The notes under the pieces: model-generated
Told to the model about the DNA's origin: nothing
Databases searched by the model: none
What the model saw: the letters and a program-made list of their open reading frames with translations, nothing else
Assembly (NCBI GenBank): GCA_041676705.1
Contig: JBAYRL010000002.1
Location: 186,001-250,000, forward strand
Length of the DNA stretch: 64,000 nt
Direction: 5' to 3'
From: Acidimicrobiia bacterium
Lineage (GTDB): Bacteria > Actinomycetota > Acidimicrobiia > Acidimicrobiales > SKKL01
In this document: piece by piece, positions 26,456 to 36,172 of the stretch
How the letters are laid out: each line of letters opens with the position of its first letter
Position numbering within the stretch: the first letter of the stretch is position 1
Translations under genes and position numbers: made by a program

Positions 26456-27310
26456 ATGGCTCTAGTACCGGCATTACAGGTTCGGGTCCCCGCAACCGAA
26501 GCCGAAATCGTAGCCAGCGTCATGTGGGCGCAGGGGGTTAACGCTATTAGTGAAGAAGCTAGCGACGATGGTCGGGTACTTTTACAGTCCGACCTACCCG
26601 CCCACGGCGGTACCGAGCTGATAACGGCGCTCGCCAAGAATGGCTGGGAAGCTTCGATAGTTGAAGTCGACGACGGCCAAGACGCCTGGCGCGACTTCGC
26701 ACAAGTTGTACGTGCAGGCAAAAACATCGTCGTGTGGCCGCCTTGGGTTGAGCTGGGCGAGGTTAGCCCTAACGACATAGTCATCAGCCTCGACCCCAAA
26801 GATGCTTGGGGCCATGGCGCCCACCCAACCACAGTGGCTTGTTTAGCCGAGCTCGAACGAATTATGGATGAAGGGCGCGATTCCACAACCGACAGTGGTT
26901 ATAGCCCGCAATCATCGGTTTCCACGGTGTTAGATCTGGGCTGCGGTAGCGGTGCCCTCAGCGTGGCAGCCGCCATGCTGGGTGCCATCCAGGTTTACGC
27001 CATCGACATCGACCCCGCAGCTTTGGAAGCAACCGAAGCCAATGCTTTGGCCAATGGCGTGGCCAGCCGAATCATGGTCGGGGCTAGCACTACCGAGGTT
27101 CCCCAGGTAGATGTGGTAGTAGCCAACATTGGGGTCCAAACACTGATCGAGATGTCCTCGATCATCAAAGAAGTACTGAAGCCAGGCGGAACCCTAATAA
27201 TCAGTGGCATTTTGAACCCGGCCCCCGAGGTTGTAACAACAGCGTTTCAACCCTTAGCGCTACGGCATGAACGTGTAATTGATAAATGGGTAAGCCTTAC
27301 GTTGAGCTAG
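26456..27310 (+). CDS. prmA: Ribosomal protein L11 methyltransferase-like protein
   Basis: PrmA trimethylates ribosomal protein L11. The protein (284 residues) has the small N-terminal domain (VRVPATEAEIVASVMWAQGV) and the hallmark loop DPKDAWGHGAHPTT, matching DPxxAFGTGxHPTT of the family. SAM motif I is VLDLGCGSGALSVAA and motif IV is VVVANIGVQTLIE. F and T in the loop are replaced by W and H, so a relaxed or different substrate is possible. An AGAGG ribosome site precedes the ATG. It converges on glgA, with 95 bases between and no clear hairpin. Confidence 0.82.
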   Translation: MALVPALQVRVPATEAEIVASVMWAQGVNAISEEASDDGRVLLQSDLPAHGGTELITALAKNGWEASIVEVDDGQDAWRDFAQVVRAGKNIVVWPPWVELGEVSPNDIVISLDPKDAWGHGAHPTTVACLAELERIMDEGRDSTTDSGYSPQSSVSTVLDLGCGSGALSVAAAMLGAIQVYAIDIDPAALEATEANALANGVASRIMVGASTTEVPQVDVVVANIGVQTLIEMSSIIKEVLKPGGTLIISGILNPAPEVVTTAFQPLALRHERVIDKWVSLTLS

Positions 27311-27405
27311 CCAAATAATGTGCCAGCCAAAAAACACGGATCGCTCTTCCCAAACCCAATAGCCCAGTCGCCAGCGGTGGCCCTGCATATACGACCGCAC
27401 CGGTA

Positions 27406-28602
27406 TTAGCGTAAGACTGACTGGTAAAGCGCTACTGTCTGGCGGGCTATTTCCTCCCACGAAAAATGCTCGATCGCCCGTTGGCGACCAGCTTTACCCA
27501 TCGCTTGGGCCAAGGCGGGATTAGCCAAAAGCTCGTCAATGGCCTGGGCTATATCGCTGCTGAAACGAGCTGGATCTGCTGGTGATCCATACAAATCGTG
27601 ACCAGCTTCGAAAGGCACCAAAGTGCCGGTTTCACCAGGCACCACAATCTCGGGGATACCGCCAACTGCTGAGGCGACTACCGCCGTCTCAGCAGCCATG
27701 GCCTCAACATTAATTAAGCCAAATGGTTCGTAAATCGATGGACACACGAAGACACTGGCATGGGCCATGAATTGCACCACCCCGGCACGGGGAAGCATCT
27801 CTTCAATCCAGAACACCCCGGGCCGCTGCACTGCCAAACCGGCCACTTTCGACTTGATCAGCGCACCGAGCTCCGCCGTGTCAGGCTGTCCGGCGAGCAG
27901 CACTACCTGGGCGTTGTGTTCAAGCTTGGAAAGTGCGTCCAACAGATAGGTAACACCTTTTTGGTGGGTGATTCGCCCCACAAAAAGTATGTAGGGAACA
28001 TCGGGGTCAACACCGAAACGAACCAAATGCTCAACGCCAACCTGTGGTTGATATTCATCGGTGTCTATGCCGTTGTGAATAACCTTCACGCGTTCCGGGT
28101 CGATGGCCGGGTAAGCGCGCAGAATGTCGTTTCGCATGCCCCCCGAAACGGCGATAACCGCAGCCGCCGCTTCTTGCGCAGTTTTTTCGCACCACGATGA
28201 AACCCGGTAACCGCCACCTAATTGTTCTGCCTTCCAAGGGCGCAACGGCTCGAGACTGTGTGCGGTGCAAATATGGGGAATGTCGTAGAGGAGTGAGGCC
28301 AGGTGCCCGCCCATGTTGGCGTACCAGGTGTGAGAGTGAACAACATCAACACCACCTAGCTCACTAGCCATCGCCAAATCTACCGACAAGGTTTGAAGCA
28401 CTGCGGCTTCGGGACGCTCGCTCGCCAAGGCCGACCAAGGCTCATAGTTGGCCTTCACCAACGACGAAGGACGCTGACCCCCAAAGGCGTGTACCTCAAC
28501 GTTGACTAACGAGGCGAGATGTTCCGACAAATACTCGATATGAACCCCGGCGCCACCATAAACTTCCGGCGGATATTCCCGGGTCAATAGGCCAACACGC
28601 AC
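27406..28602 (-). CDS. glgM: Glycogen synthase / maltose-1-phosphate synthase (GT4)
   Basis: The 398-residue GT4 enzyme opens with MRVGLLTREYPPEVYGGAGV, the actinobacterial GlgA form. It has the acceptor-domain segment DVVHSHTWYAN, the donor-domain KxxE-type motif in VGRITHQKGVTYLLDAL, and PSIYEPFGLINVEAMA with the catalytic glutamate. In mycobacteria this type uses ADP-glucose and glucose-1-phosphate to make alpha-maltose-1-phosphate, the donor for GlgE. Since glgE is 8 kb away, that reaction is the better guess than chain elongation. The GTG lies 15 bases after the glgC stop, so glgC-glgM form an operon. Confidence 0.9.
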   Translation of the reverse strand: MRVGLLTREYPPEVYGGAGVHIEYLSEHLASLVNVEVHAFGGQRPSSLVKANYEPWSALASERPEAAVLQTLSVDLAMASELGGVDVVHSHTWYANMGGHLASLLYDIPHICTAHSLEPLRPWKAEQLGGGYRVSSWCEKTAQEAAAAVIAVSGGMRNDILRAYPAIDPERVKVIHNGIDTDEYQPQVGVEHLVRFGVDPDVPYILFVGRITHQKGVTYLLDALSKLEHNAQVVLLAGQPDTAELGALIKSKVAGLAVQRPGVFWIEEMLPRAGVVQFMAHASVFVCPSIYEPFGLINVEAMAAETAVVASAVGGIPEIVVPGETGTLVPFEAGHDLYGSPADPARFSSDIAQAIDELLANPALAQAMGKAGRQRAIEHFSWEEIARQTVALYQSVLR

Positions 28603-28617
28603 TAGCTCGGACCGCCC

Positions 28618-29856
28618 CTAAACTGGTGGAATCGGATGGAACTTGCCAATGGCCACGATTCCTTCTTCCGAGATTGTGAAATGTTCGGCATCAACCTTGG
28701 GGTCAACACCAATCTCCATTCCAGGTGGGATGCGGGTGCCCTTATCGATAATAGCTCGACGTACAATGGCCCCGGCCCCGATCTGCACATCATGCATAAT
28801 GACCGCGTCTTCGACCAAGGCCCCTGCTTCAACACGCACGTTTGGGGAAATCACACTGCGGCGTACCGTTCCACCCGAAACAATGGCACCTGAACAAACA
28901 ATAGAGTTAATGGCTTGGCCGGTACGCCCTTCACCATCGAGCACGAATTTGGCTGGGGGCAGCGAGCCTGTGGAGGTTAGAATGGGCCATTCCCAGTTGT
29001 AAAGGTTGAACACTGGGTGAACATCGACCAAGTCCATATGGGAAGCGTGGAATGCGTCGAGCGTTCCTACATCACGCCAATAACCGTGGTCGCGCTCGGT
29101 GGTGCCAGGTACCCAGTTATGGGTGAAGTCGTAAGCATGAGCAACGCCCTCATTTACCAGAGCGGGAATAATGTTACCGCCGATGTCGTGGGTGGAACTG
29201 GGGTCTACGGCATCGTTGCTCAACGCTTCAATCAAGGTCTCAGTTGAAAACACGTAGTTACCCATCGAGGCCAACACCTGGGTTGGGTCATCGGCTAGAC
29301 CAATGGCGTCGGTGGGCTTTTCACGGAACTCTTGAATTTTTGATCCTTGGCCAACCTCAACAACTCCGAACTGGTCAGCTTCTTCAATCGGTACTCGAAT
29401 TGCAGCCACGGTAACGCCAGCCCCTGAGGCAGTGTGGGCGTCGAGCATTTGTCTAGGGTCCATGCGATAGATGTGGTCGGCACCAAAAACCAAAATGTGA
29501 CTGGGTTTCGCGTCGTGGATCAGGTTCATATTCTGGAATATGGCATCGGCTGAACCGGCAAACCAGTACGGGCCTCGCCTCATTTGGGCGGGCACAGTAG
29601 CTACATAGTCATCTAATAATTGAGAAAACCGCCAGGTTCTCGAAATGTGCACGTCTAGGCTGTGGCTCTTGTATTGGGTGAGCACAATAATGCGTCGATA
29701 GCCAGCATTCACCAGATTAGAGAGCGCAAAATCAATCAGTCGATAATGACCTCCGTAAGGAACGGCAGGCTTAGCGCGATCGAGCGTCAAGGGTGCCAGG
29801 CGTTTACCTTCGCCACCAGCCAGAACGATGCACAGGACTCGAGATGGATCATGCAT
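28618..29856 (-). CDS. glgC: Glucose-1-phosphate adenylyltransferase
   Basis: GlgC (412 residues) makes ADP-glucose, the committed donor for glycogen. The N-terminal nucleotidyltransferase has LAGGEGKRLAPLT at about 13-25 and the glucose-1-phosphate site in VQEFREKP-like IQEFREKPTDA. The catalytic Asp region is FGADHIYRMD. The left-handed beta-helix of hexapeptide repeats fills the last 110 residues (SGAIVSGGTVRRSVISPNV). Allosteric effectors cannot be read off. TAGGAT lies 8 bases before the ATG, so its message is probably almost leaderless and divergent from glgX. Confidence 0.96.
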   Translation of the reverse strand: MHDPSRVLCIVLAGGEGKRLAPLTLDRAKPAVPYGGHYRLIDFALSNLVNAGYRRIIVLTQYKSHSLDVHISRTWRFSQLLDDYVATVPAQMRRGPYWFAGSADAIFQNMNLIHDAKPSHILVFGADHIYRMDPRQMLDAHTASGAGVTVAAIRVPIEEADQFGVVEVGQGSKIQEFREKPTDAIGLADDPTQVLASMGNYVFSTETLIEALSNDAVDPSSTHDIGGNIIPALVNEGVAHAYDFTHNWVPGTTERDHGYWRDVGTLDAFHASHMDLVDVHPVFNLYNWEWPILTSTGSLPPAKFVLDGEGRTGQAINSIVCSGAIVSGGTVRRSVISPNVRVEAGALVEDAVIMHDVQIGAGAIVRRAIIDKGTRIPPGMEIGVDPKVDAEHFTISEEGIVAIGKFHPIPPV

Positions 29857-29864
29857 TGGTACTC

Positions 29865-29887
29865 ATCCTAATACCTTGCCGTACACT
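29865..29887. promoter_or_regulatory. Divergent glgC/glgX promoter region
   Basis: Only 37 bases separate the glgC ATG from the glgX GTG. On the plus strand TACACT at 29,882-29,887 lies 6 bases before the glgX GTG. On the minus strand TAGGAT (29,870-29,865) lies 8 bases before the glgC ATG. Both fit -10 boxes for leaderless or near-leaderless messages. The -35 region of each would overlap the other gene's promoter or coding start, so the two may compete. Confidence 0.5.
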
Positions 29888-29893
29888 CGGGAT

Positions 29894-32026
29894 GTGAAGA
29901 CGCTGCCAGGACAGTCGACACCGCTAGGCGCTACCTACGACGGGGCAGGCACAAATTTTGCTCTATTCAGCGAAGGTGCTGAACGTGTGGAGTTATGCCT
30001 ATTCGATGAACGCGGGGTAGAAAGCAGAATTGAGCTCACCACGGTGACCGATTTTGTTTATCACGGCTACTTACGGGATGTTCACCCAGGTCAGCGTTAT
30101 GGTTTTCGCGTTTACGGACCATGGAATCCGGCCAATGGCCAGCGCTTCAACCCAGCCAAGCTGTTGCTGGACCCATACGCCAAAGCCATTGACGGCGAAC
30201 TACACTGGGTACCAGCCACCTACGATCATCGCCTCGACCAGTCGATCTACAGTCAAGACACCACTGATTCCGCCCCTTTTGTGCCTCGATCGGTGGTTGT
30301 TTCACCCTGGTTTGACTGGAAAAACGATTCCAGACCCAACATCGACCTAGCAGACACCATTATTTATGAGGCCCACCTCAAAGGATTAACGCAGCTTCAT
30401 CCCGATATTGAGCCGGAGCTTCGGGGAACTTACCGGGGCATGGCCGAACCGGCCATTCTCGACTATCTAGTAGACCTGGGCGTTAACGCCATTGAGTTGT
30501 TGCCAGTCCACCACTTTGTGCACGATCATCGCCTAGCCGAACTGGGCTTGCGAAACTATTGGGGCTACAACACCATCGGATTCTTCGCACCTCACCGCGG
30601 CTACGCTTCAAGCAGCACCCGGGGCGCTGCTGTGTATGAGTTCAAAGAAATGGTCCGGGCGTTACACGATGCTGGTATCGAGGTGATCCTAGATGTGGTG
30701 TACAACCACACCGCCGAAGGCAATCACCTAGGTCCAACGCTTTCTTTTAAAGGCATCGACAACGAAACCTATTACCGGCTGCAGCCCGATGACCCTTCTC
30801 TCTATTTGGATTTTACCGGTACTGGCAACAGCTTTAATGCCCAGCACCCCCAGACGTTGCGACTGATCATGGATTCACTGCGTTATTGGTATTCCGAGAT
30901 GCGGGTGGATGGTTTCCGCTTTGATCTGGCCCCGGTTTTGGCCCGAGAGGAATACTACGTTGATCGCTTCTCGGGTTTCTTAGACGCTGTTCATCAAGAC
31001 CCGGCCTTAGCGGATGCCAAGATAATCGCTGAACCTTGGGACTTAGGCGAAGGTGGCTATCAACTCGGCAACTTTCCCAATGGCTGGTCAGAATGGAACG
31101 GTCGCTACCGCGATATCACACGAGACTATTGGCGTGGCCAACCCGGAACCTTGGCTGAGTTCGCCTCGCGTTTCACCGGCAGCGCCGACATTTATCAGGC
31201 CCGGGGCCGTCAACCCCAAGCGTCGGTGAATTTTGTGACCGTGCACGACGGATTCACCCTGGTCGATCTCGTTAGCTACGAACAAAAACACAACGATGCT
31301 AACGGCGAAGGAAACGAAGACGGCACCAACGACAATCGCTCTTGGAATTGCGGCATTGAAGGCCCAAGCGATGACCCGATCGTCAGCGAACTCCGCAACC
31401 GTCAGCGCCGCAATTTTCTAACCACCTTGCTGCTCTCACAGGGAGTTCCATTACTGCTCGCGGGCGACGAGCTAGGTCGCAGCCAAGGGGGCAATAACAA
31501 CGCCTATTGCCAAGATAACCGTACGTCTTGGGTTGATTGGTTGGGCAAAGACCAAGAGACTTTCGAGTTTGTGAAACTATTGATGGCGTTGCGTAAAGAG
31601 CATCCCACTTTCCGTCGCCGTCAACATTTCACCGGTCACGCGGCCAGTCGTGCTCAATCACCAGATATTGCCTGGTTCACCCCTGCGGGCACAGTGATGA
31701 ACGAAGCTGATTGGCATGATGAAGGTGCCCGGTCACTCATGGTTTACATGAACGGACTCGCCATTGTGGATCGCGACCGTCGTGGCGAGCTCATCACTGA
31801 CGACAGTTTTTTTGTGTTGTTTAACGCCAGCGGCGACGAAGTGAGCTTCTCGATACCCAAGATTTCTTGGCCAACAACCTGGGAACTGGTGTTGGACACC
31901 GCCGATCTGGCTTCACCGTTAGTAGCCCTTGAGGGAAATCTCCAATATGAAGCTGGCAGTAATCTCCATTTAGTTGGTCACTCGCTGGTGCTGCTGCGAC
32001 AAGCCAACTCGTCGACCAAACCCTAA
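29894..32026 (+). CDS. glgX: Glycogen debranching enzyme
   Basis: GlgX (710 residues from the GTG at 29,894) hydrolyses alpha-1,6 branch points left by phosphorylase. An N-terminal CBM48 domain (STPLGATYDGAGTNFALFSE) precedes a GH13 barrel. The nucleophile is in DGFRFDLAPVL, the acid/base glutamate in IIAEPWDLGEGGY, and the transition-state Asp in VTVHDGFTLVDLVSY. A C-terminal beta domain follows. An upstream TTG/ATG reading would overlap glgC; the GTG is preferred because TACACT sits 6 bases before it and the protein then starts directly at the conserved part. It converges on glgB. Confidence 0.94.
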   Translation: MKTLPGQSTPLGATYDGAGTNFALFSEGAERVELCLFDERGVESRIELTTVTDFVYHGYLRDVHPGQRYGFRVYGPWNPANGQRFNPAKLLLDPYAKAIDGELHWVPATYDHRLDQSIYSQDTTDSAPFVPRSVVVSPWFDWKNDSRPNIDLADTIIYEAHLKGLTQLHPDIEPELRGTYRGMAEPAILDYLVDLGVNAIELLPVHHFVHDHRLAELGLRNYWGYNTIGFFAPHRGYASSSTRGAAVYEFKEMVRALHDAGIEVILDVVYNHTAEGNHLGPTLSFKGIDNETYYRLQPDDPSLYLDFTGTGNSFNAQHPQTLRLIMDSLRYWYSEMRVDGFRFDLAPVLAREEYYVDRFSGFLDAVHQDPALADAKIIAEPWDLGEGGYQLGNFPNGWSEWNGRYRDITRDYWRGQPGTLAEFASRFTGSADIYQARGRQPQASVNFVTVHDGFTLVDLVSYEQKHNDANGEGNEDGTNDNRSWNCGIEGPSDDPIVSELRNRQRRNFLTTLLLSQGVPLLLAGDELGRSQGGNNNAYCQDNRTSWVDWLGKDQETFEFVKLLMALRKEHPTFRRRQHFTGHAASRAQSPDIAWFTPAGTVMNEADWHDEGARSLMVYMNGLAIVDRDRRGELITDDSFFVLFNASGDEVSFSIPKISWPTTWELVLDTADLASPLVALEGNLQYEAGSNLHLVGHSLVLLRQANSSTKP

Positions 32027-32115
32027 GTACGCTGGAAGTGTTCAACTCAACTTTGGCACCGCGGAACGTGAAGCGCTGGCATTAATACCGATTCTGAACC
32101 GGTCGCTCGAAACAG

Positions 32116-34017
32116 TTACACGGCCTTCATCGGAAGCTTCGAACCGGGCGATAGCAACACGGCGGCTAAAGGGGGCAAGGTAAGCACCACCGATTGGTAA
32201 TAATCGTGACTGGGGATAGGAACCGAGTCGACACCACCCATATTGCCCACGCCGCTACCCCCATAAAGCTCGGAGTCGGTGTTGAGCAATTCAGCCCAAT
32301 AGCCAGCCTTGGGTACCCCTAAACGGTAGTTCGAGCGAATAACAGGGGTCAGATTAAAGACCGCTAACACTGGCTCTCCGTCACGACCCAAACGCAGGAA
32401 GGCCAACACATCAAAGTTAGTATCGTTGGCTTCGACCCACCGAAAGCCGTCGCCTACGCAGTCTTTAGAGTGCAAGGCGTCTTGTTCAAAATAGGTTTGG
32501 TTCAAATCGCTGATAAGCCGGGCTAAACCATCATGTTTGGCATCATCTAACAAGCCCCAATTAACGGTACTTTCGTGGTTCCATTCACTGGTCTCACCAA
32601 TCTCTCCGCCCATAAACAGCAGCTTTTTGCCGGGCTGAGACCACTGGTAGGCATACAGCATGCGCAGGTTGGCAAACTTTTGCCATCGATCACCCGGCAT
32701 TTTGTTTAATAGCGAGCCTTTGCCGTGCACCACCTCGTCGTGAGAAAGCGGCAGCGTGTAATTCTCACTATCAAAGTACACACCTCGGAAGGTGAGCTCG
32801 TGGTAGTGGTATTGGCGATGGATTGGTTCCCGTTCAAAATGTTTGAGCGTGTCATGCATCCAGCCCATGTCCCACTTGTAACCAAAACCCAACCCGCCGG
32901 TATAGGTAGGCCGCGAAACCATGGGCCAAGCCGTAGATTCTTCGGCGAAGGTGGCTACATCGGGAAATTCCCCGTAAATGGCGGTGTTTAACTCACGCAA
33001 GAACGCAATCGCGTCGAGGTTTTCTCGACCCCCAAACTCGTTCGGAATCCATTCTCCTTCTGAACGCGAGTAATCGAGGTAAAGCATTGACGCCACAGCG
33101 TCAACTCGAATGCCATCGACGTGATAGCGATCTAGCCAACACATGGCACTGGATATCAGAAACGATCGGACTTCATGCCGGCCATAGTTGAAAATCAGGC
33201 TGTCCCAATCGGGGTGATGACCCAAACGGGGATCGGAATGTTCATAAAGATGGCTTCCGTCGAAACGACCTAAACCATGGGCGTCATCAGGAAAATGTGA
33301 AGGCACCCAGTCGATGATCACTCCAAAGCCACGTTGATGCAGATAATCGACCAAGGCCATAAAATCTTGGGGCGTGCCGTAGCGGCTGGTAGGAGCGAAG
33401 TAACCCGTGGTTTGATATCCCCACGAGCCGTAGAACGGATGCTCGGTTACCGGCAACAGTTCTACGTGGGTGAAGCGAAAACGGTCCAGATGATCAGCTA
33501 ACGGTTTAGCCAGCTCACGATAGGTGGGGAAACGTCGATCTTTGGGTTGAAACCGTCCCCAGGAACCCAAATGCATTTCGTAAATCGAAACTGGAGCTTC
33601 AAGCGAAATGGTGTCGGCCCGTTTTGTTAACCAATCGGCATCGTTCCATTGGTAGTCAAGATCCCAAACTATTGAGGCTGTGCGGGGAGCTTCTTCAGCA
33701 TAAACGGCCAGAGGATCAGCTTTTTCCAACACCTGGCCGTTCGACGCGACAATTGAAAACTTATAGGCGTCACCGTGTTGAACTGCTGGCACAAATCCTT
33801 GCCAAATTCCCGAGGAGCCGAGCGGCGAAAGAGCGTTGCGATTGCCATGCCAGCCGTTGAAGTCTCCAATTACAGAAACCGATTGAGCGCTCGGTGCCCA
33901 TACCCCGAACCAAGTCCCGGCCACTCCGTTTTGGGTTGCCAGATGTGCGCCCAGGTGGCGGTGCAAAAAGCGCTGCGTACCTTCGTTAAACAGATAGGTG
34001 TCGTCTTCGCTAATCAC
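32116..34017 (-). CDS. glgB: 1,4-alpha-glucan branching enzyme
   Basis: GlgB (633 residues) makes alpha-1,6 branches. It has one N-terminal CBM48 module (GTWFGVWAPSAQSVSVIGDF, residues about 33-52) followed by the GH13 barrel. The nucleophile lies in DGIRVDAVASMLY, the acid/base in TFAEESTAWP and the third Asp in LPLSHDEVVHGKGSL. A C-terminal all-beta domain completes it. The shorter N-terminus, without the extra N1 module of E. coli GlgB, is common. The ATG overlaps the malQ stop by 8 bases, so it is the last gene of glgE-malQ-glgB. Confidence 0.96.
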   Translation of the reverse strand: MISEDDTYLFNEGTQRFLHRHLGAHLATQNGVAGTWFGVWAPSAQSVSVIGDFNGWHGNRNALSPLGSSGIWQGFVPAVQHGDAYKFSIVASNGQVLEKADPLAVYAEEAPRTASIVWDLDYQWNDADWLTKRADTISLEAPVSIYEMHLGSWGRFQPKDRRFPTYRELAKPLADHLDRFRFTHVELLPVTEHPFYGSWGYQTTGYFAPTSRYGTPQDFMALVDYLHQRGFGVIIDWVPSHFPDDAHGLGRFDGSHLYEHSDPRLGHHPDWDSLIFNYGRHEVRSFLISSAMCWLDRYHVDGIRVDAVASMLYLDYSRSEGEWIPNEFGGRENLDAIAFLRELNTAIYGEFPDVATFAEESTAWPMVSRPTYTGGLGFGYKWDMGWMHDTLKHFEREPIHRQYHYHELTFRGVYFDSENYTLPLSHDEVVHGKGSLLNKMPGDRWQKFANLRMLYAYQWSQPGKKLLFMGGEIGETSEWNHESTVNWGLLDDAKHDGLARLISDLNQTYFEQDALHSKDCVGDGFRWVEANDTNFDVLAFLRLGRDGEPVLAVFNLTPVIRSNYRLGVPKAGYWAELLNTDSELYGGSGVGNMGGVDSVPIPSHDYYQSVVLTLPPLAAVLLSPGSKLPMKAV

Positions 34018-36172
34018 TGGGTCCCTCCGGGGTCACCTCATTGCGGCTTGCGTCTAGCCTAGCTAGCGCCCTTCTAGTCGATGCCTTCGCCAGCTCCTTG
34101 CCCAGGTCACGGCTGAATTTGCGTCGCCAATTAGGGACTTCACGGTGGGTTCCGGGCACGTTTTGAGGCAGGTCTTCATGCCAAAGGTCTTCCGCGTTGA
34201 CCAACACCACCTCAGCCTGACTAGCACCCAGCCATTCCAAACCTGCTTCAAAGGTTTCGACCAGGTTCGTAGAGACGTCTTCAGCAATCACCCAGTCCGC
34301 TTCGCGGTGCTGGGCTTCGCTTGGCTTTGCACCCAAGGCAGCGGAAAGGGCCGCCTTTTCTTTGGCGCGAAGCAAATGCTGCTTCGAAGCCTCGGCCTCA
34401 CTGGTGAAACCCAGGTGCACCATCGTTTCAATGTCACGTCCGTGCCACCAGCCAGCAAACGTTGGCATGTCGTGGGTGTTAAAGCTTGCAACGGAATCTA
34501 TGGGGGGCGAGCGTAGGTAACCGTGTTGGTGGGCGAAGGCAGGCTCAAACTGAAGTTCATACATGCCCAGCATTCCCCAGCGGCGCATTAGCTCGTTGAT
34601 TTCATCGCTAACGGTCCCCAGGTTTTCGCCTACCACCACGGCTTCGGCACGCCAAGCTTCAATGGCCACGATGGCCATGAGTTCATGCGATGGGTAACGC
34701 ACATAAACACCCGTTTTCGCATCGTAACCAGGCGGGATCCACCACAGGCGTTCTAAAGACATCAGATGGTCGATTCTTAATAAACCGGCGTAGCGGAAAT
34801 GGTGGCGAAGCGCGCCAATGAAGTCAACATAACGATTTTGTCGTGATCGGATGGGATGTGCCGGAGGGAAGCCCCAGTTTTGGCCACCGCTGAAAAGGGC
34901 GTCCGGTGGAGCCCCGGTGGCAACCTCGGCATAGGCCTGCGGGTTGCTCCAAACGTCATAGCCGTTGGGATTGGCACCCAAAGGCAGGTCTAACGCCAGT
35001 ATTTGACCTCGACCACGCAGCGATGCCGCCAAGTCACGAAGCTGGGTATCAGCTGCTAATTGAAAGTACTCATAACGACGCACCAGGGCTTCATCAACCC
35101 GAAGGTGCTGAGCGCGGTGCCGTACGGCGTCAATTCCGTGTTGTTCGACGGCCGCTCGAAACCAGGCATAATCCTCAAGCTCAGGATTTTGCTTCCGAAA
35201 AGCTTGTAAACGTTGCTCAATAGCACTGTCACGGCCCAGGGTTTCAGCTATCAACGAATCCACCGTCGCATGCACCAGTGCCGCTGCTTCACGGTATTGC
35301 ACCAAAGGGTTGGCCGCTAGGTTTTCGACTTGGCGACGAACCCGGGCGCTAGCGAGCAAGCGAGCTGTCTGTGGAGCTTCCGCTAAACCTGGAAGCTGGG
35401 CTGGATCTAGATAAAGTTCGCTCCACCAACGGCGACTCAGCGGAGAATATGGGCTGGGCTCGTAAGGTTCTGAAAGATAGGTGGCCAAGAGCGGCAGAGT
35501 CGAAACCACGGTGGCCCCAAAGGTCTGGAACTGTTCGCCCAGCCGGTCGAGATCACTCAGGTTAGCTACTCCCAAGTGTGAAGTACCCGGCGCACCAGTT
35601 GGCGCCAGTGCGTAAAGCGGTGCGAAAACTCCCCATTGCCGAGAAGTCGCGAAACTCGGCAGCCGCGGTGGTGGGGCCAGAACAAGGGGGTTAAATTGCC
35701 TGCCACCAACCTCAATATGCGCTTCATGGTACCCGACCGCAAGGTTGGTGATGTTGGTCACCACAAAACGAGTTGTGGCCGTGTGACCCGCCAAGTGAAT
35801 GCCCTCGTACGGTGGCACCTGATCGAGTGAAATCTGGTCACGATGGGTGGTGCCATCTTCGCAATGCACCTCAACGAAAATTTTTGTGCCCACCGCTAAC
35901 TCTCGGTCTAGGCGGAGTACAAAACCCAGCTTCTCGTGGGCGTTTACCACCAGAATTGGCTCAATAACCTGGCTAAATAGAAGTTGATCATGAGCGTTGA
36001 TGGCCGTCTCAATTTCTTGTTCGCTCTGCGCTAAGCCCGAGAAGGTGCCAAGCGGAGCGCCTAGTTCAATTAGAACTTTCCATAGAGCCTCGGGCTGGGC
36101 GTGGTGCCACTTGCCAAAAATGTCGTGATAGCCGTTTTGCACACCCCAGCGTTGGGCCAGTTCATTTAGCAT
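34010..36172 (-). CDS. malQ: 4-alpha-glucanotransferase (amylomaltase)
   Basis: MalQ (720 residues) disproportionates maltodextrins. The GH77 catalytic residues are visible: the nucleophile in LLRIDHLMSLERLWW, the glutamate in VVGENLGTV, and the aspartate in VASFNTHDMPTFAGWW. The first 190 residues form the extra N-terminal beta domains of the long, E. coli-like class. I place the start at the ATG at 36,172 (MLNELAQRWGV), which overlaps the glgE stop by 11 bases; an alternative lies 24 bases upstream. It probably recycles short glucans made around GlgE and GlgX. Confidence 0.94.
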   Translation of the reverse strand: MLNELAQRWGVQNGYHDIFGKWHHAQPEALWKVLIELGAPLGTFSGLAQSEQEIETAINAHDQLLFSQVIEPILVVNAHEKLGFVLRLDRELAVGTKIFVEVHCEDGTTHRDQISLDQVPPYEGIHLAGHTATTRFVVTNITNLAVGYHEAHIEVGGRQFNPLVLAPPPRLPSFATSRQWGVFAPLYALAPTGAPGTSHLGVANLSDLDRLGEQFQTFGATVVSTLPLLATYLSEPYEPSPYSPLSRRWWSELYLDPAQLPGLAEAPQTARLLASARVRRQVENLAANPLVQYREAAALVHATVDSLIAETLGRDSAIEQRLQAFRKQNPELEDYAWFRAAVEQHGIDAVRHRAQHLRVDEALVRRYEYFQLAADTQLRDLAASLRGRGQILALDLPLGANPNGYDVWSNPQAYAEVATGAPPDALFSGGQNWGFPPAHPIRSRQNRYVDFIGALRHHFRYAGLLRIDHLMSLERLWWIPPGYDAKTGVYVRYPSHELMAIVAIEAWRAEAVVVGENLGTVSDEINELMRRWGMLGMYELQFEPAFAHQHGYLRSPPIDSVASFNTHDMPTFAGWWHGRDIETMVHLGFTSEAEASKQHLLRAKEKAALSAALGAKPSEAQHREADWVIAEDVSTNLVETFEAGLEWLGASQAEVVLVNAEDLWHEDLPQNVPGTHREVPNWRRKFSRDLGKELAKASTRRALARLDASRNEVTPEGPSD